A stretch of DNA of 64,000 nucleotides from Notospermus geniculatus. Taxonomy: Eukaryota > Nemertea > Pilidiophora > Heteronemertea > Lineidae. Below are positions 1-9,762 of this stretch, in pieces. The notes under the pieces are model-generated. The model ran no database searches and was not told where the DNA came from. It saw only the letters and a program-made list of their open reading frames with translations. The stretch covers positions 171,139 through 235,138 of the forward strand of contig NMRB01000668.1 in NCBI GenBank assembly GCA_002633025.1, written 5' to 3'. A program made the translations under genes and the position numbers. How positions within the stretch are numbered: the first letter of the stretch is position 1; each line of letters begins with the position of its first letter.

Positions 1-26
1 GGGGGGGGCAGTGAATTACGTTACAC

Positions 27-82
27 CGGTCCTAACATATGCAAAAGCCCGATGTAAAATAGTTAGGATCGGGTACCAGTCT
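27..82 (-). repeat. Terminal hairpin of a dispersed DNA transposon
   Basis: These 56 bases are the exact reverse complement of 24158-24213, the left end of a complete element with target duplications. The segment folds into a hairpin (GTTAGGATCGG against CGGTCCTAAC) and ends in the element's terminus. Only one end is recognisable here, so this is a solo end or a very short derivative. Confidence 0.75.
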
Positions 83-107
83 AAGAAGTGTTTTCACTGC
101 ATTGGAC

Positions 108-188
108 CATCCTGAGAACATCAGGGGTTCTTAGCCTTGGCTCCCTTCGTCACAGAAAGGGCTAAGAACCCCTGATGTTCTCAGGATG
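108..188. mobile_element. 81-bp palindromic MITE with 8-bp target duplication
   Basis: Two perfect inverted arms of about 28-29 bp (108-136 and 160-188, starting CATCCTGAGAAC) surround a loop of about 23 bases. CATTGGAC occurs directly before (100-107) and after (189-196), as expected for an 8-bp target duplication. That length fits hAT-type integration, but no coding sequence is present, so the superfamily is an inference. Confidence 0.8.
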
Positions 189-608
189 CATTGGACAGTG
201 AATAAGGCTATGAGAATAATCTGGAATCTTATTTCTTGGTAATTTTATTGTGTAAAAAGTGGAACTAGGCCTGGTAGATGTCTATCTCATGATCTATTCT
301 ATCTAAACAAGTAACCCAAACTCTGACATGTCTGACTCTGACTGCATGCATGCATGGAAGAATATTTTGAACTGTCCCCGCCGGCTTTTGGGTGCTTGTG
401 GAGTGTCTGCTGTCAATGTCTGGTGACGTTGAGAGCAATGATGGTGCATCTAGCTGTTGTGGCATCGCTGTCTATGGCTGGACATGATGGTGGAGGCTAA
501 ATTGACAATGTCTAATATAGAACTGACATCGTATTTCGCCACCTTCTAAGAATCTTATCGTTCAGAAACCGATATACCCTCTAAAATCCACCCAAAAAAA
601 CTCTTTAA

Positions 609-1060
609 CAAGATGACATTGTAAATGTCGTATGGTTCCCGATATGTACTTGTACGGGTACATGTACGATACATTGATATGTTGATAGAGATCAGATACC
701 AGAACATTGATAGAGATCAGGATACATTGATTGATGGACTGCGATGAATAGGGCCAGTCCTATTTTTGAATGGTGATTGATAAAATTTGACGGTGTATGG
801 CGGTCATGAATATTTACTGAACCAATAACCCTGCAGAATTAGAGTTTCCCGAATATTATTTTATGAATGGAGGTTATGCAACTGGACGAGTTCTGTGTGA
901 TGCCATTTTGTGGAAGATTGGATGAAAATGATTGACAGTGTATGGCGGGGTCCTCTTCATGAACATTTGCCCAGAATGAGTGACGAAAAATTTTGATGGA
1001 AATGATTGATCGTGTATAGCGGCCATATTAAGTGCTTTTTACGTCCAGTTGACGACATCA
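609..1060. repeat. Dispersed non-coding repeat, degenerate
   Basis: 609-740 (AGATGACATTGTAAATGTCG and the following GATACATTGAT words) recurs at 11005-11110 and in part at 12140-12200. From 770 to 1030 a unit of about 110 bp (GATTGA..GTGTATGGCGG..CATGAA) appears about three times with many changes. No coding sequence is seen here. 200-608 and 1061-1498 hold nothing I recognise. Confidence 0.55.
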
Positions 1061-1498
1061 TGTTTCTTTTTACATTTATATAATGGTAATTTTCCTTGAC
1101 GTTTGACATGCTGTTGGTGCATACATGTATATGTCATATATTGCATTTGCTACATACATGAAAATTGTAATGCTTCAAAGGGAAATTGTTTGCATTGGCC
1201 ATGAAATTTAGGTATCAGTGTGCAATAACTTCAGGAATACGTTTAGTCTGCATTTATTTTAATGTGTTGGGTTGGAAACACCTGCGATGCGTCAGTTTGA
1301 CTTTATTATCCATCAGGTTTAGGCCTATAGGTCAACGAATAATATACTTGGCTGAATTCTCAATGTACTGGTATGTGTAGGAGAGAAAGAAAACTCGTTC
1401 CGGTTTGCAGCGGGGATGGGCCCTACATTGGTGAACAAACTTCAAACATGCCAAAGCAGAAATCATAGATAAGTTGTGAGTGTGGGCCAAGTACTGTC

Positions 1499-2428
1499 TC
1501 ATGGTAATTGTATTTCGATAACTACGAAATCGTGGTCAGAGAAATAACAGTCTGTTACATAAACCATTAATTTGGAACTCAATATATTAGTGTAGACATG
1601 ATCGAGGGTTGATCCGTAATCAGTTGTTGGGCCTTTGACCACCTGATTGAGATTTAGGTCATGCATTGCAGTTAATAGTCTGTTTGATGTGTCTGATGTA
1701 GCGTTGCATAGATCGATGTTAAAATCTCCGCAAATTATAGTCGGGAGGGAGACATCAACTTCTTCAAGACATTTTGTTAAATTTTCAACAAACGTCTGTG
1801 CAGAGATTGTAGCAGATGCCCTGTATGCAGTTATGATGTTAATGACGGGGGAATTTGGTGGTTCAATGGTACATGGCAGGATTTCGACATTTTGTGGCAC
1901 ACCTGTTACCTTGTTGGGCAACACAGATGACTTTGCGGCTAACATGATACCACCTCTTTGAACAGCACCAGGTCTGTCATGACGGATGATGCAGAAGTCT
2001 TTTCTGATGAGGTCATTTTCATGTAATTTCTGATTACATGACAGAAATGTTTCTGTAAAGCAACAAACATCTGCATTCTGAACAATGGGGTCACATTGTA
2101 AATCTGGTAGATGTTTCTTGTAAGATCTGACGTTCAGAGATACAAGTCTGAGGGTGTACCTTTCTGTGGAAGACAACTCTTGCATTGAAGGAAGCTTTTC
2201 TTTACTTAGGCGCTGGAGTTCCTTTGTGACTTGTGGACTGACCTTGATTGCAGATGCATCAAACCCAAGTAAATAGAGACCATCTAATGTCTTAACTCTA
2301 CTGAATGCTACATAGGCTTGGCCTGGCATGAACCGTGGTCCACGTCCTCGCTTTTCCATACAGACAACTATTCTGTCCATTGTTTTGCCCTGTACTTTAT
2401 GTATGGTAGATGCCCAACATAGAGTCAA
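1499..2428 (-). CDS. Helentron C-terminal segment: end of Pif1-like helicase plus endonuclease domain
   Basis: The frame opens with the helicase end (TIHKVQGKT, then QAYVAFSRVKTLDGLYL, the conserved last motifs of Pif1/RecD-type helicases). It continues as an endonuclease/exonuclease/phosphatase fold from about residue 90: SLNVRS, TETF, GDFNIDL, LDHVYTN and SDHDFVV are the recognisable catalytic-block motifs. Such an endonuclease at the C-terminus marks Helentrons. The apparent ATG is not a true start. The preceding frame runs into this one by a one-base shift around 2440-2460, and the motif QFPLTLCWA is readable only when the two frames are considered together. It is therefore a piece of a larger polyprotein, now disconnected. 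Confidence 0.85.
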   Translation of the reverse strand: MTLCWASTIHKVQGKTMDRIVVCMEKRGRGPRFMPGQAYVAFSRVKTLDGLYLLGFDASAIKVSPQVTKELQRLSKEKLPSMQELSSTERYTLRLVSLNVRSYKKHLPDLQCDPIVQNADVCCFTETFLSCNQKLHENDLIRKDFCIIRHDRPGAVQRGGIMLAAKSSVLPNKVTGVPQNVEILPCTIEPPNSPVINIITAYRASATISAQTFVENLTKCLEEVDVSLPTIICGDFNIDLCNATSDTSNRLLTAMHDLNLNQVVKGPTTDYGSTLDHVYTNILSSKLMVYVTDCYFSDHDFVVIEIQLP

Positions 2429-4094
2429 TGGAAACTGATTGAATATGTTTCTTCTTTCTGCTAATTGGGAAAGAAACCTCTGTTCGTCCTATTGGAACTG
2501 CATTTGGGAACTGAACTTTGTAAGGACTAGCGGCTATGGCATTTTGACCTACTTTTGGGCTGTCAAACTTTACCATGATAGTTTGCATTTGTTGTTCACT
2601 GGTATTGCACCATATGAGTCCTTCGACAGTACCTATAGCACCGTTTACTAAGCCATCAGAGACATCAAGATTTGTTACTAACATGACTCGAGCAGAGGTA
2701 GCTAGTTTTAGCTTAGTATGAAGACCACCGGTGTCTGATCTTTTATTTGATGAGGTATCTTTCGATAGATGTTTTATCTTGGTTTTCATGATGTCTTTTG
2801 CTTCTATTGTGACAATGTCATGTTCCTGGCCAACCTGAGCAAGGCAGGTTTCATTGTAGGCATCAACTTCTGCATTTGTTCTGTAAACTCTCAGTGTATT
2901 CGGGGGAACTTCAGTGTCTGTTTTCATCAGCCTGCTCTCAAGGATTCTCAGGTCATCACTGGTGCACGATGCTGTTCTTACTCTACCTAACGTATCTGCA
3001 AATGTAGCATCACCTCTCTGTCTCATTACCTGTGTAAGTTCAACCATTTTGAAGTATTTTACCCAAAGTGAACCGTACAGTTTCGCATATGGACTGGTTG
3101 GGAGACCAAATACAGGGCTGTCACCGATCGGTGCTAGTTGATAGAGATCTCCAACAGCAAGGACACTCACATTTCCGAACACTGATTCTGCAGATGTTCC
3201 CATTATTTCTTGTAATCTTCTGTGAATTTTGAAGAATAGATCTGCACCGACCATTGAAACTTCATCAATAATGAGCAATCTCATTTTCCCGAGTTTGGTC
3301 CTGAGCGTGTTCAGTTTTTCTGCATTTAAAGGTGTGTACTCTCCTGTCCCAAGTGAAAATGCTGAATGCAGTGTCATTCCATCAATGTTGAAAGCTGCAG
3401 TACCAGTAAATGCAGTTAGAAGAGCAATGACTTCTCCTGGTTCATAGTGACCCGATAGACGTAACAGGCGGATTGTGTCATAATGTATCAGCTTGATGAT
3501 ATGGGACTTTCCAACACCTCCTGGTCCATTTAAGAAGATGTGATAAACAGGTAATTCTGTGTTGTTTTTAAGCGCTATGACAGTATCTTTACACCATTTC
3601 CTATGCCTCAATATCACATCCCTTTGTTCAGGGTTCAAAGTTCGCATACCTTGACAGTATTCTTCAAAGGTCATTAGCGTCTTGTTTGCTTCAGAGGTGA
3701 ACTTGGCACTTAGTTCACAATACATTGTATTATCTGCTCTGGTGGATCTGCTCTGAATATCAACATTATCCCCTTCGGTCGGTCCTGCATCTTGTTCTAC
3801 AACTTCACCTTCTGCATTATGGTCGGCCTCTTGAGCTTCTACAGTCGGTGCAATTTTATCCCAAGCATGCTGTGGCAATTCATTATTGTCAAGAGCATTC
3901 ATGATGTCATCAGTGTCTTCCAAGTCACGTGTGTACTTTCTCTCATTTTCTGTAATCACATCTCTTACTTCCAGTACATGGTCTTCATAGCTCTCATGAT
4001 CACCTTTGAGCATGTTTTCATTTCGCCACGGCCAGTACAGCATCAACATGAATGTCATCAGTGTCTTCCAAGTCACGTGTGTACTTTCTCTCAT
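2397..4094 (-). CDS. Helentron helicase segment (Pif1-like)
   Basis: The frame carries a Walker A motif (GPGGVGKSH, near 3500-3525), a Walker B block (LLIDEVSMVG, near 3255-3280) and further Pif1-family motifs (GDLYQLAPI, ELTQVMRQ, NAEVDAYN). The helicase would unwind DNA 5'-3' during rolling-circle transposition. The N-terminal 60 residues repeat the last residues of the Rep frame because of the 148-bp duplication, so the ATG at the 4094 end is an artefact of that duplication. The C-terminus is lost to a frameshift just before the final helicase motifs, which continue in the next frame. Confidence 0.85.
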   Translation of the reverse strand: MRESTHVTWKTLMTFMLMLYWPWRNENMLKGDHESYEDHVLEVRDVITENERKYTRDLEDTDDIMNALDNNELPQHAWDKIAPTVEAQEADHNAEGEVVEQDAGPTEGDNVDIQSRSTRADNTMYCELSAKFTSEANKTLMTFEEYCQGMRTLNPEQRDVILRHRKWCKDTVIALKNNTELPVYHIFLNGPGGVGKSHIIKLIHYDTIRLLRLSGHYEPGEVIALLTAFTGTAAFNIDGMTLHSAFSLGTGEYTPLNAEKLNTLRTKLGKMRLLIIDEVSMVGADLFFKIHRRLQEIMGTSAESVFGNVSVLAVGDLYQLAPIGDSPVFGLPTSPYAKLYGSLWVKYFKMVELTQVMRQRGDATFADTLGRVRTASCTSDDLRILESRLMKTDTEVPPNTLRVYRTNAEVDAYNETCLAQVGQEHDIVTIEAKDIMKTKIKHLSKDTSSNKRSDTGGLHTKLKLATSARVMLVTNLDVSDGLVNGAIGTVEGLIWCNTSEQQMQTIMVKFDSPKVGQNAIAASPYKVQFPNAVPIGRTEVSFPISRKKKHIQSVSIDSMLGIYHT

Positions 4095-4199
4095 TTTCTG
4101 TAATCGCGTCTCTTATTTCCAGTACATGGTCTTCATAGCTCTCATGATCACCTTTGAGCATGTTTTCATTTCGCCACGGCCAGTACAGCATCAACATGT
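3904..4199. repeat. 148-bp tandem duplication inside the Helentron Rep/helicase linker
   Basis: 3904-4050 and 4052-4198 are nearly identical with a spacing of 148 bases. Because 148 is not a multiple of three, the second copy throws the downstream helicase out of frame: the same peptide (LMLYWPWRNENMLKGDHES) is read at the end of the Rep frame and again at the start of the helicase frame. The few differences between copies (for example I/V and A/V at two residues) suggest the duplication is not brand new. Confidence 0.9.
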
Positions 4200-6252
4200 G
4201 TCTGTACTTATCTTCTCCTTCTTTTGGTTTAAAGAATCTGATGATTGCCTCTTTTTTCCTTTTGTACATGCGACCTAAGCCATCTTTCAGAGTAATTCTT
4301 GGACATTTTTGTCTTGGTTCTTCAGCTTCAATGACATTTGGGTCATGATCATTGTCTTCATCATCATATCTCTTTCTGTCTACAGCATAGTTTGCCACAA
4401 ACTCTGCTAAACACATGCCCTCTAGTGTATCTGGTCTTGCAGCATATCTTTCTAAAATACTTGTACAGAATAGGTCTTCCCTATCATCATCCATGTCTTC
4501 AACAACAACGGATGGTTTGACCATTGCAACTCGTTTATCCTTGGGGTTGGTGTTGATGAACTCATGTGTTCTTGTTGACATTTTCAGTGGTAAGGAAAGT
4601 AGCCTGTATGCAGCCTCTTGTGCACTCACTTCTCTGCTGTTTAAGAACTTTGAACCAACTTTGTCGAGTTGTTGTCTTAATTCAGTTGATTGATGTTCTT
4701 TGGCTACATTTCGTAGGAGATCACTCATGACCTTTTCACTCTTCATCATATAACTGCAGATGTACATGATACATGAATATGGATCTATGATGAACTGGAG
4801 GTCCATGTTTGCTTGCCAGGTACTGAGAAGGTCGTAATTGTAACAATTGATCCACCTTGCGTCAACTTCTCTTTTGAGTACGATGTTTGTACCAGATGAG
4901 GAAACCTTCAGTGCATCCAAGTAGACTTCTTCTGTTAGACCAGCTTTCTGCAGTACATCACTGATTGAAGCATCTTCATTAAGATCTGGGTCTTTCAGAA
5001 CTTCATATACTTTCCCAAGTAATTCTATGACATGTTCCATATTGATGTTTTCATCGATATCTGGTTTCCTTGCTACAATCGTACATGGTGAGATGGGCCT
5101 TGGGAAATGGAATCTGCAGCCACCTTTCCTTCTACAGGTTCTTGAGTGTCTGTGACTTTGATATTTCTTAGATAGGTCATTCAGCTCACATGTTTGATAT
5201 TGATCGATGAATTCTGTGATTTCTTCATCTGTATTGCAGTCAATTCTAGGTGCATTGTCTACCCAGATGATGCAGTGAGCATGGGGTGACCCTCTTGCTT
5301 GGAATTCAATTCTATAGAAATAGTCCTTGATGTGTCCAATGGGATTTGCTGTACTGCACAGGTAATCTTTGAAGAATGACTGGACGCGGTAGCTGAACAT
5401 GCGTGCTGCTGTGACTGGATTTGTTCGGAGCCATTTCGATTTCTCTTCCCATTCCATATTGTGTACATCATCATCTGTGAAATGTTTACCATACTGCCTT
5501 CCAATTGTCTGAATGATTTCAGGCCAGTTGAGGTCATTAGCAGACATGGTAAGAAACCAAGTAGGAATGCCAAGTTGACGTACCATAGCTACAACTTCAT
5601 GCAATGTTCGTTTCCAGTAGGCAGGTGTACCTCTAACATTCTTTAGAAATTTAAATGCAACATCCCTTCTGACCAACGACCTCAGATTTTCAGCGCTTTT
5701 CAGCATACCCGCAGTAATTTTTTGGCCACCATGGAGAACACTTCCAAGTTGTTTTAAAGCTATGTGAGCTTCCTTTTTAACTTGGTCTGCTTCTACAACA
5801 TACTGTGATGCCAAAAGATACTCAACGTCTTTTGCAAATCTTCCATCACAGTGCAAAAGTCTCTGATTAAAGTACTTCCTTGTGGTCAGTCTGCAGTCTC
5901 GTTTTGTAGAAAATGTATTTCTTGCATGAGGAAACATGTCTGGGTTTGCAAGTTCTTCAAAATGTTCATCAGTCAAAAATGCTACTGGCTTTTGATTTTC
6001 TCCTGGAGCAACAGAAACTATCTGATCAAAATCTTCACTTGTCTCAACTTGAAGACATGTATCTAAAGGTAAACCACACCTGTTGGCAGATTCTTCGAAT
6101 GCTACTTTGTCATCTTCGTCTTCCTCTAATTCTTCATTATTCATGCTCTGATGGATAGGCCTACTTGGCTCTTCTTCACCATTCGGACACAATGCTACAT
6201 AATGCATTTGGTCAATCAGGCCTAATGTTATATGTGGTAAACTTTCATTCAC
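4018..6252 (-). CDS. Helentron Rep segment (HUH endonuclease with two tyrosines) and end of OTU
   Basis: The first residues (GLIDQMHYVAL) supply the C-terminal histidine block of the OTU protease begun in the upstream frame. From about residue 200 the Helitron-type Rep domain follows: FLTMSANDLNWPE, then the metal-binding HUH-type block RGSPHAHCIIW near residue 325, and the double-tyrosine region YSCIMYICSYMMK near residue 490. Rep nicks and joins single DNA strands at the element ends. The frame closes inside the 148-bp duplication. The ATG given is only the first methionine after the frameshift near 6300; the real protein began with the frame at 9452. Confidence 0.88.
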   Translation of the reverse strand: MNESLPHITLGLIDQMHYVALCPNGEEEPSRPIHQSMNNEELEEDEDDKVAFEESANRCGLPLDTCLQVETSEDFDQIVSVAPGENQKPVAFLTDEHFEELANPDMFPHARNTFSTKRDCRLTTRKYFNQRLLHCDGRFAKDVEYLLASQYVVEADQVKKEAHIALKQLGSVLHGGQKITAGMLKSAENLRSLVRRDVAFKFLKNVRGTPAYWKRTLHEVVAMVRQLGIPTWFLTMSANDLNWPEIIQTIGRQYGKHFTDDDVHNMEWEEKSKWLRTNPVTAARMFSYRVQSFFKDYLCSTANPIGHIKDYFYRIEFQARGSPHAHCIIWVDNAPRIDCNTDEEITEFIDQYQTCELNDLSKKYQSHRHSRTCRRKGGCRFHFPRPISPCTIVARKPDIDENINMEHVIELLGKVYEVLKDPDLNEDASISDVLQKAGLTEEVYLDALKVSSSGTNIVLKREVDARWINCYNYDLLSTWQANMDLQFIIDPYSCIMYICSYMMKSEKVMSDLLRNVAKEHQSTELRQQLDKVGSKFLNSREVSAQEAAYRLLSLPLKMSTRTHEFINTNPKDKRVAMVKPSVVVEDMDDDREDLFCTSILERYAARPDTLEGMCLAEFVANYAVDRKRYDDEDNDHDPNVIEAEEPRQKCPRITLKDGLGRMYKRKKEAIIRFFKPKEGEDKYRHMLMLYWPWRNENMLKGDHESYEDHVLEIRDAITENERKYTRDLEDTDDIHVDAVLAVAK

Positions 6253-6302
6253 TTGAGACGCTATAGGTCGAATGATGGTGAATTGGTTTGGGTTGAGAGT
6301 GG

Positions 6303-9300
6303 CTAGTAAATTCTGATTTCAATGTGCAGCATGTCACTCATACCCTGAACAGAGACATTATCAGCCCATGCATTGTGGTGTTCAAGTCTATCAATGTATC
6401 TGTACCACATTTGTTCTTGTCTATCAGCAGGATCTGGTATACGGGCGATTGCTAGATCTAAGTCTCCAGTAGGCTCTACGTCTATTGAATTTTGCCCTAC
6501 GTCAGTTGGATCAGCAATGAACTGTTGGTAGTTCTCTTTTTCTGTTTCTTTCAAGAAGTTAACGAGATTGTTGCGAAGCTGACCCGGTGCCACAGTCTGA
6601 AGACCTGCTCCTTGCATTGTCACATTAACAGCAGAGAAAAAACAATTACCATCACCTGGTACATTCTGGACAGTGTAATTTCTTTGTGCTGCTAGGGTAA
6701 CAATGTTTCTTGGTACAGACGTGACAGGTAACTCTGAAATTCCTGTTGGATGTTTTTCGCCTTGTCTTGGGATTGGAACATGAACTGATTCTTGTATATT
6801 TGTGTCATCATTTGATAGACTGTCTATGTCACCTTCTGCAGTTTCATCAAGAGTGACAGCATTCCATAATTGACTGTCTTCATCTTGCCATTGCTTTTCC
6901 CAATCAAAATTCAAGTCAATGTCTTTATACAGAGTGTTGTTCTCCTTTAACCATACCAGTGCCTGCATGACCTTCTGAGGCCTGATGTAATCATACAGAT
7001 AATGACCTTTGTATACAAGTTTTCTCTTTAGCTTCATTGGGACAATATTTGCTTGGCTGGGTAACCTTGGTAAAACTGTACATACAGGTTCAAGTGACGT
7101 TGGTACATTAACAGCTGCACCGTGTATTGCTTTCTGTTTGCCCCTAGGTAAGGCTACCATCTTCATGAAGAGGATTCGTTGACCAATTATCCTTCTTTCA
7201 AGTGGTTTTAAATCTGACAACTCATCTGGTATTTCATCTAGTTGTAGATTATTTACATTGGCTTGAGCTGGAATATATCCACCTTTAAGTCTTCTGTCAC
7301 ATGTTTTGCAAATAAACATGCCTTCTTCTGTCTTACACAAGTTACCTGCATCAAACATGGTTTTAGCCACCTCAGGTTTTTCATTTTGAAATTTCTGGTA
7401 CTTTTCTGCATGAAACAAATACACAGATGATCTGAACATCAAACGACAACAAATAGCACAAGGATAGCTTGGTCTGTCTTTTAATTTATTTCTGAATTTT
7501 GCTGCTGCTTGTTGACATGAATTTGTCACAGATTTCTTTACTGAGTACGATTTTCTAGGGACAGATAAACGCGCACTTGTTGTTTCTTTTGTCTCTGTTT
7601 TCCTTGCTTGAACTTTACATCGCCTGTCCTTGGATTGACGCAACTCACTTTGATCAGGTGTTTCTGACTCTCTTTTTGTAGCTCTACATTGTTTATTCTT
7701 CGATTGGCGTAACGTAGTTTGATCAGGTGTTTCTGATTCTCTTGATTTAGTTGTACATTGTCTATTCCTTGACTGGCGTGACGTAGTTTGATCAGGCGTT
7801 TCTGATTGTCTTGTTGTAGCTTTACGTTGTCTGTCGTTGGACTGACGTAGAAGAGTTTGATCAGGTGTTTCTGATTGTCTTGATTTAGTTGTACGTTGTC
7901 TGTTTCTTGACTGACGTAAGACAGTTTGACCAGGTGTTTCTAACTGTCTTGATTTAGTTGTACATTGTCTATTCTTTGACTGACGTAAGACACTTTGACC
8001 AGGTGTTTCTGATTGTCTTGATTTAGTTGTACATTGTCTATTCTTTGACTGACGTAAGACAGTTTGATCAGGTGTTTCTGATTGTCTTGATTTAGTTGTA
8101 CATTGTCTATTCTTTGACTGACGTAAGACAGTTTGACCAGGTGTTTCTGATTGTCTTGATTTAGTTGTACATTGTCTATTCTTTGACTGACGTAAGACAG
8201 TTTGATCAGGTGTTTCTGATTGTCTTGATTTAGTTGTACATTGTCTATTCTTTGACTGACGTAAGACAGTTTGATCAGGTGTTTCTGATTGTCTTGATTT
8301 AGTTGTACATTGTCTATTCTTTGACTGACGTAAGACAGTTTGATCAGGTGTTTCTGATTGTCTTGATTTAGTTGTACATTGTCTATTCTTTGACTGACGT
8401 AAGACAGTTTGATCAGGTGTTTCTGATTGTCTTGATTTAGTTGTACATTGTCTATTCTTTGACTGACGTAAGACAGTTTGATCAGGTGTTTCTGATTGTC
8501 TTGATTTAGTTGTACATTGTCTATTCTTTGACTGACGTAAGACAGTTTGATCAGGTGTTTCTGATTGTCTTGATTTAGTTGTACATTGTCTATTCTTTGA
8601 CTGACGTAAGACAGTTTGATCAGGTGTTTCTGATTGTCTTGATTCAGTTGTACATTGTCTATTCTTTGACTGACGTAACACAGTTTGATCAGGTGTTTCT
8701 GATTGTCTTGATTCAGTTGTACATTGTCTATTCTTTGACTGACGTAAGACAGTTTGATCAGGTGTTTCGGATTGTCTTGATTTAGTTGTACATTGTCTAT
8801 TCTTTGACTGACGTAAGACAGTTTGATCAGGTGTTTCGGATTGTCTTGATTTAGTTGTACATTGTCTGTTTCTTGACTGGCGTAATAGAGTTTCATCAGG
8901 TGTTTCTGTTTGTCTTGATTTAGTTGTATATTGTCTATTCTTTGCCTGGCGTGATAGAGTTTGATCAGCTGTTTCTGATTGTCTTGTTGTAGCTCTACGT
9001 TGTCTGTCCTTGGACTGACGTAAGAGAGTTTGGTCAGGTGTTCCGGATTGTCTTGATTCAGTTGTACGTTGTCTATTTTTCGACTGACGCAGAAGAGTTT
9101 CATCAGGCATTTCTGATTGTCGTGCTATAGCTGTGTGTTGTTTATTCTTAGATTGACGGAGCAATCTTTGCTCAGGCGTTTCATTTGCACGTGCTTCTGC
9201 TTTGCGAGTTGCATCACTCGTTTTAATAATCTTAGGAGGAATTGCATCTATTTCAGATGAATTTCTACGTTTTCCTTCATTTGCTTTTACCTTTTCAGTT

Positions 9301-9452
9301 TCAGAGATCTTTGTAGAAACTGCACGTTGACTTGCCTTTCTTTTTCTGTCTTGCTCTAAACGTTTATTTCTCTGTTCGGAACTTTGTGAAGCTCTATATC
9401 GGCGCTGTCGCTCACGAGCGTTTTGGCGTTTTTCTTCAATGGTCATTGGCAT
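6303..9452 (-). CDS. Helentron N-terminal segment: basic 23-residue repeats, zinc-ribbon-like region, OTU protease
   Basis: The frame of 1049 residues starts MPMTIEEKRQNARERQRRY, a basic stretch. Residues about 115-600 are some 21 copies of a 23-residue unit (RQSETPDQTVLRQSKNRQC plus TTKS). A cysteine-rich block (CAICCRLM ... CKTCDRRL) and the conserved helitron-associated region (LKPLERRIIGQRILFMKMV) follow. From about residue 950 an OTU-type cysteine protease begins with its catalytic loop VPGDGNCFFSAV. The frame ends early at an indel near 6300, and the OTU histidine is in the next frame. The start at 9452 is preceded by the minisatellite and is the best candidate for the true start. Confidence 0.85.
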   Translation of the reverse strand: MPMTIEEKRQNARERQRRYRASQSSEQRNKRLEQDRKRKASQRAVSTKISETEKVKANEGKRRNSSEIDAIPPKIIKTSDATRKAEARANETPEQRLLRQSKNKQHTAIARQSEMPDETLLRQSKNRQRTTESRQSGTPDQTLLRQSKDRQRRATTRQSETADQTLSRQAKNRQYTTKSRQTETPDETLLRQSRNRQCTTKSRQSETPDQTVLRQSKNRQCTTKSRQSETPDQTVLRQSKNRQCTTESRQSETPDQTVLRQSKNRQCTTESRQSETPDQTVLRQSKNRQCTTKSRQSETPDQTVLRQSKNRQCTTKSRQSETPDQTVLRQSKNRQCTTKSRQSETPDQTVLRQSKNRQCTTKSRQSETPDQTVLRQSKNRQCTTKSRQSETPDQTVLRQSKNRQCTTKSRQSETPDQTVLRQSKNRQCTTKSRQSETPGQTVLRQSKNRQCTTKSRQSETPDQTVLRQSKNRQCTTKSRQSETPGQSVLRQSKNRQCTTKSRQLETPGQTVLRQSRNRQRTTKSRQSETPDQTLLRQSNDRQRKATTRQSETPDQTTSRQSRNRQCTTKSRESETPDQTTLRQSKNKQCRATKRESETPDQSELRQSKDRRCKVQARKTETKETTSARLSVPRKSYSVKKSVTNSCQQAAAKFRNKLKDRPSYPCAICCRLMFRSSVYLFHAEKYQKFQNEKPEVAKTMFDAGNLCKTEEGMFICKTCDRRLKGGYIPAQANVNNLQLDEIPDELSDLKPLERRIIGQRILFMKMVALPRGKQKAIHGAAVNVPTSLEPVCTVLPRLPSQANIVPMKLKRKLVYKGHYLYDYIRPQKVMQALVWLKENNTLYKDIDLNFDWEKQWQDEDSQLWNAVTLDETAEGDIDSLSNDDTNIQESVHVPIPRQGEKHPTGISELPVTSVPRNIVTLAAQRNYTVQNVPGDGNCFFSAVNVTMQGAGLQTVAPGQLRNNLVNFLKETEKENYQQFIADPTDVGQNSIDVEPTGDLDLAIARIPDPADRQEQMWYRYIDRLEHHNAWADNVSVQGMSDMLHIEIRIY
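7650..9110 (-). repeat. 69-bp coding minisatellite (about 21 units)
   Basis: A 69-base unit repeats head to tail inside the first Helentron frame. Units between about 7970 and 8870 are almost identical, while those at both edges are diverged, which suggests recent homogenisation or expansion from the middle. Because 69 is a multiple of three the array stays open in its real frame and also in a second frame (7940-9103), which I treat as a by-product. Confidence 0.95.
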
Positions 9453-9530
9453 TTTTGTGATTTTGTTCAGTTCTGTTCAAACAGCTTTTTAACTTATGAT
9501 GATCAACGTATGTCAGGTATTCTTACATAT

Positions 9531-9762
9531 GCTCGTTTAACGTCCAGTAGACAATCAATGCTCGTTTAACGTCCAGTAGACAATCAATGCTCGTTTAACG
9601 TCCAGTAGACAATCAATGCTCGTTTAACGTCCAGTAGACAATCAATGCTCGTTTAACGTCCAGTAGACAATCAATGTTCGTTTAACGTCCAGTAGACAAT
9701 CAATGCTCGTTTAACGTCCAGTAGACAATCAATGCTCGTTTAACGTCCAGTAGACGAACAAA
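9531..9762. repeat. 29-bp minisatellite upstream of the Helentron start
   Basis: Eight head-to-tail copies of a 29-base unit (GCTCGTTTAACGTCCAGTAG plus ACAATCAAT) begin at 9531, 9560, 9589, 9618, 9647, 9676, 9705 and 9734. There is a single C-to-T change in the sixth copy and decay in the last. The array lies 80 bases upstream of the first Helentron start codon, so it could be part of the promoter or the 5' region of the element. Confidence 0.95.

Noticed and set aside
7940-9103. A 387-residue open frame of near-identical repeats
   Set aside because: It is a second reading frame of the 69-bp array. Since 69 is a multiple of three, any frame without a stop in one unit stays open throughout. 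The OTU-bearing frame is the real one.
9531-9762. CRISPR-like direct repeats of 29 bp
   Set aside because: There are no spacers, the copies abut, and the sequence is from an animal genome. It is a minisatellite.
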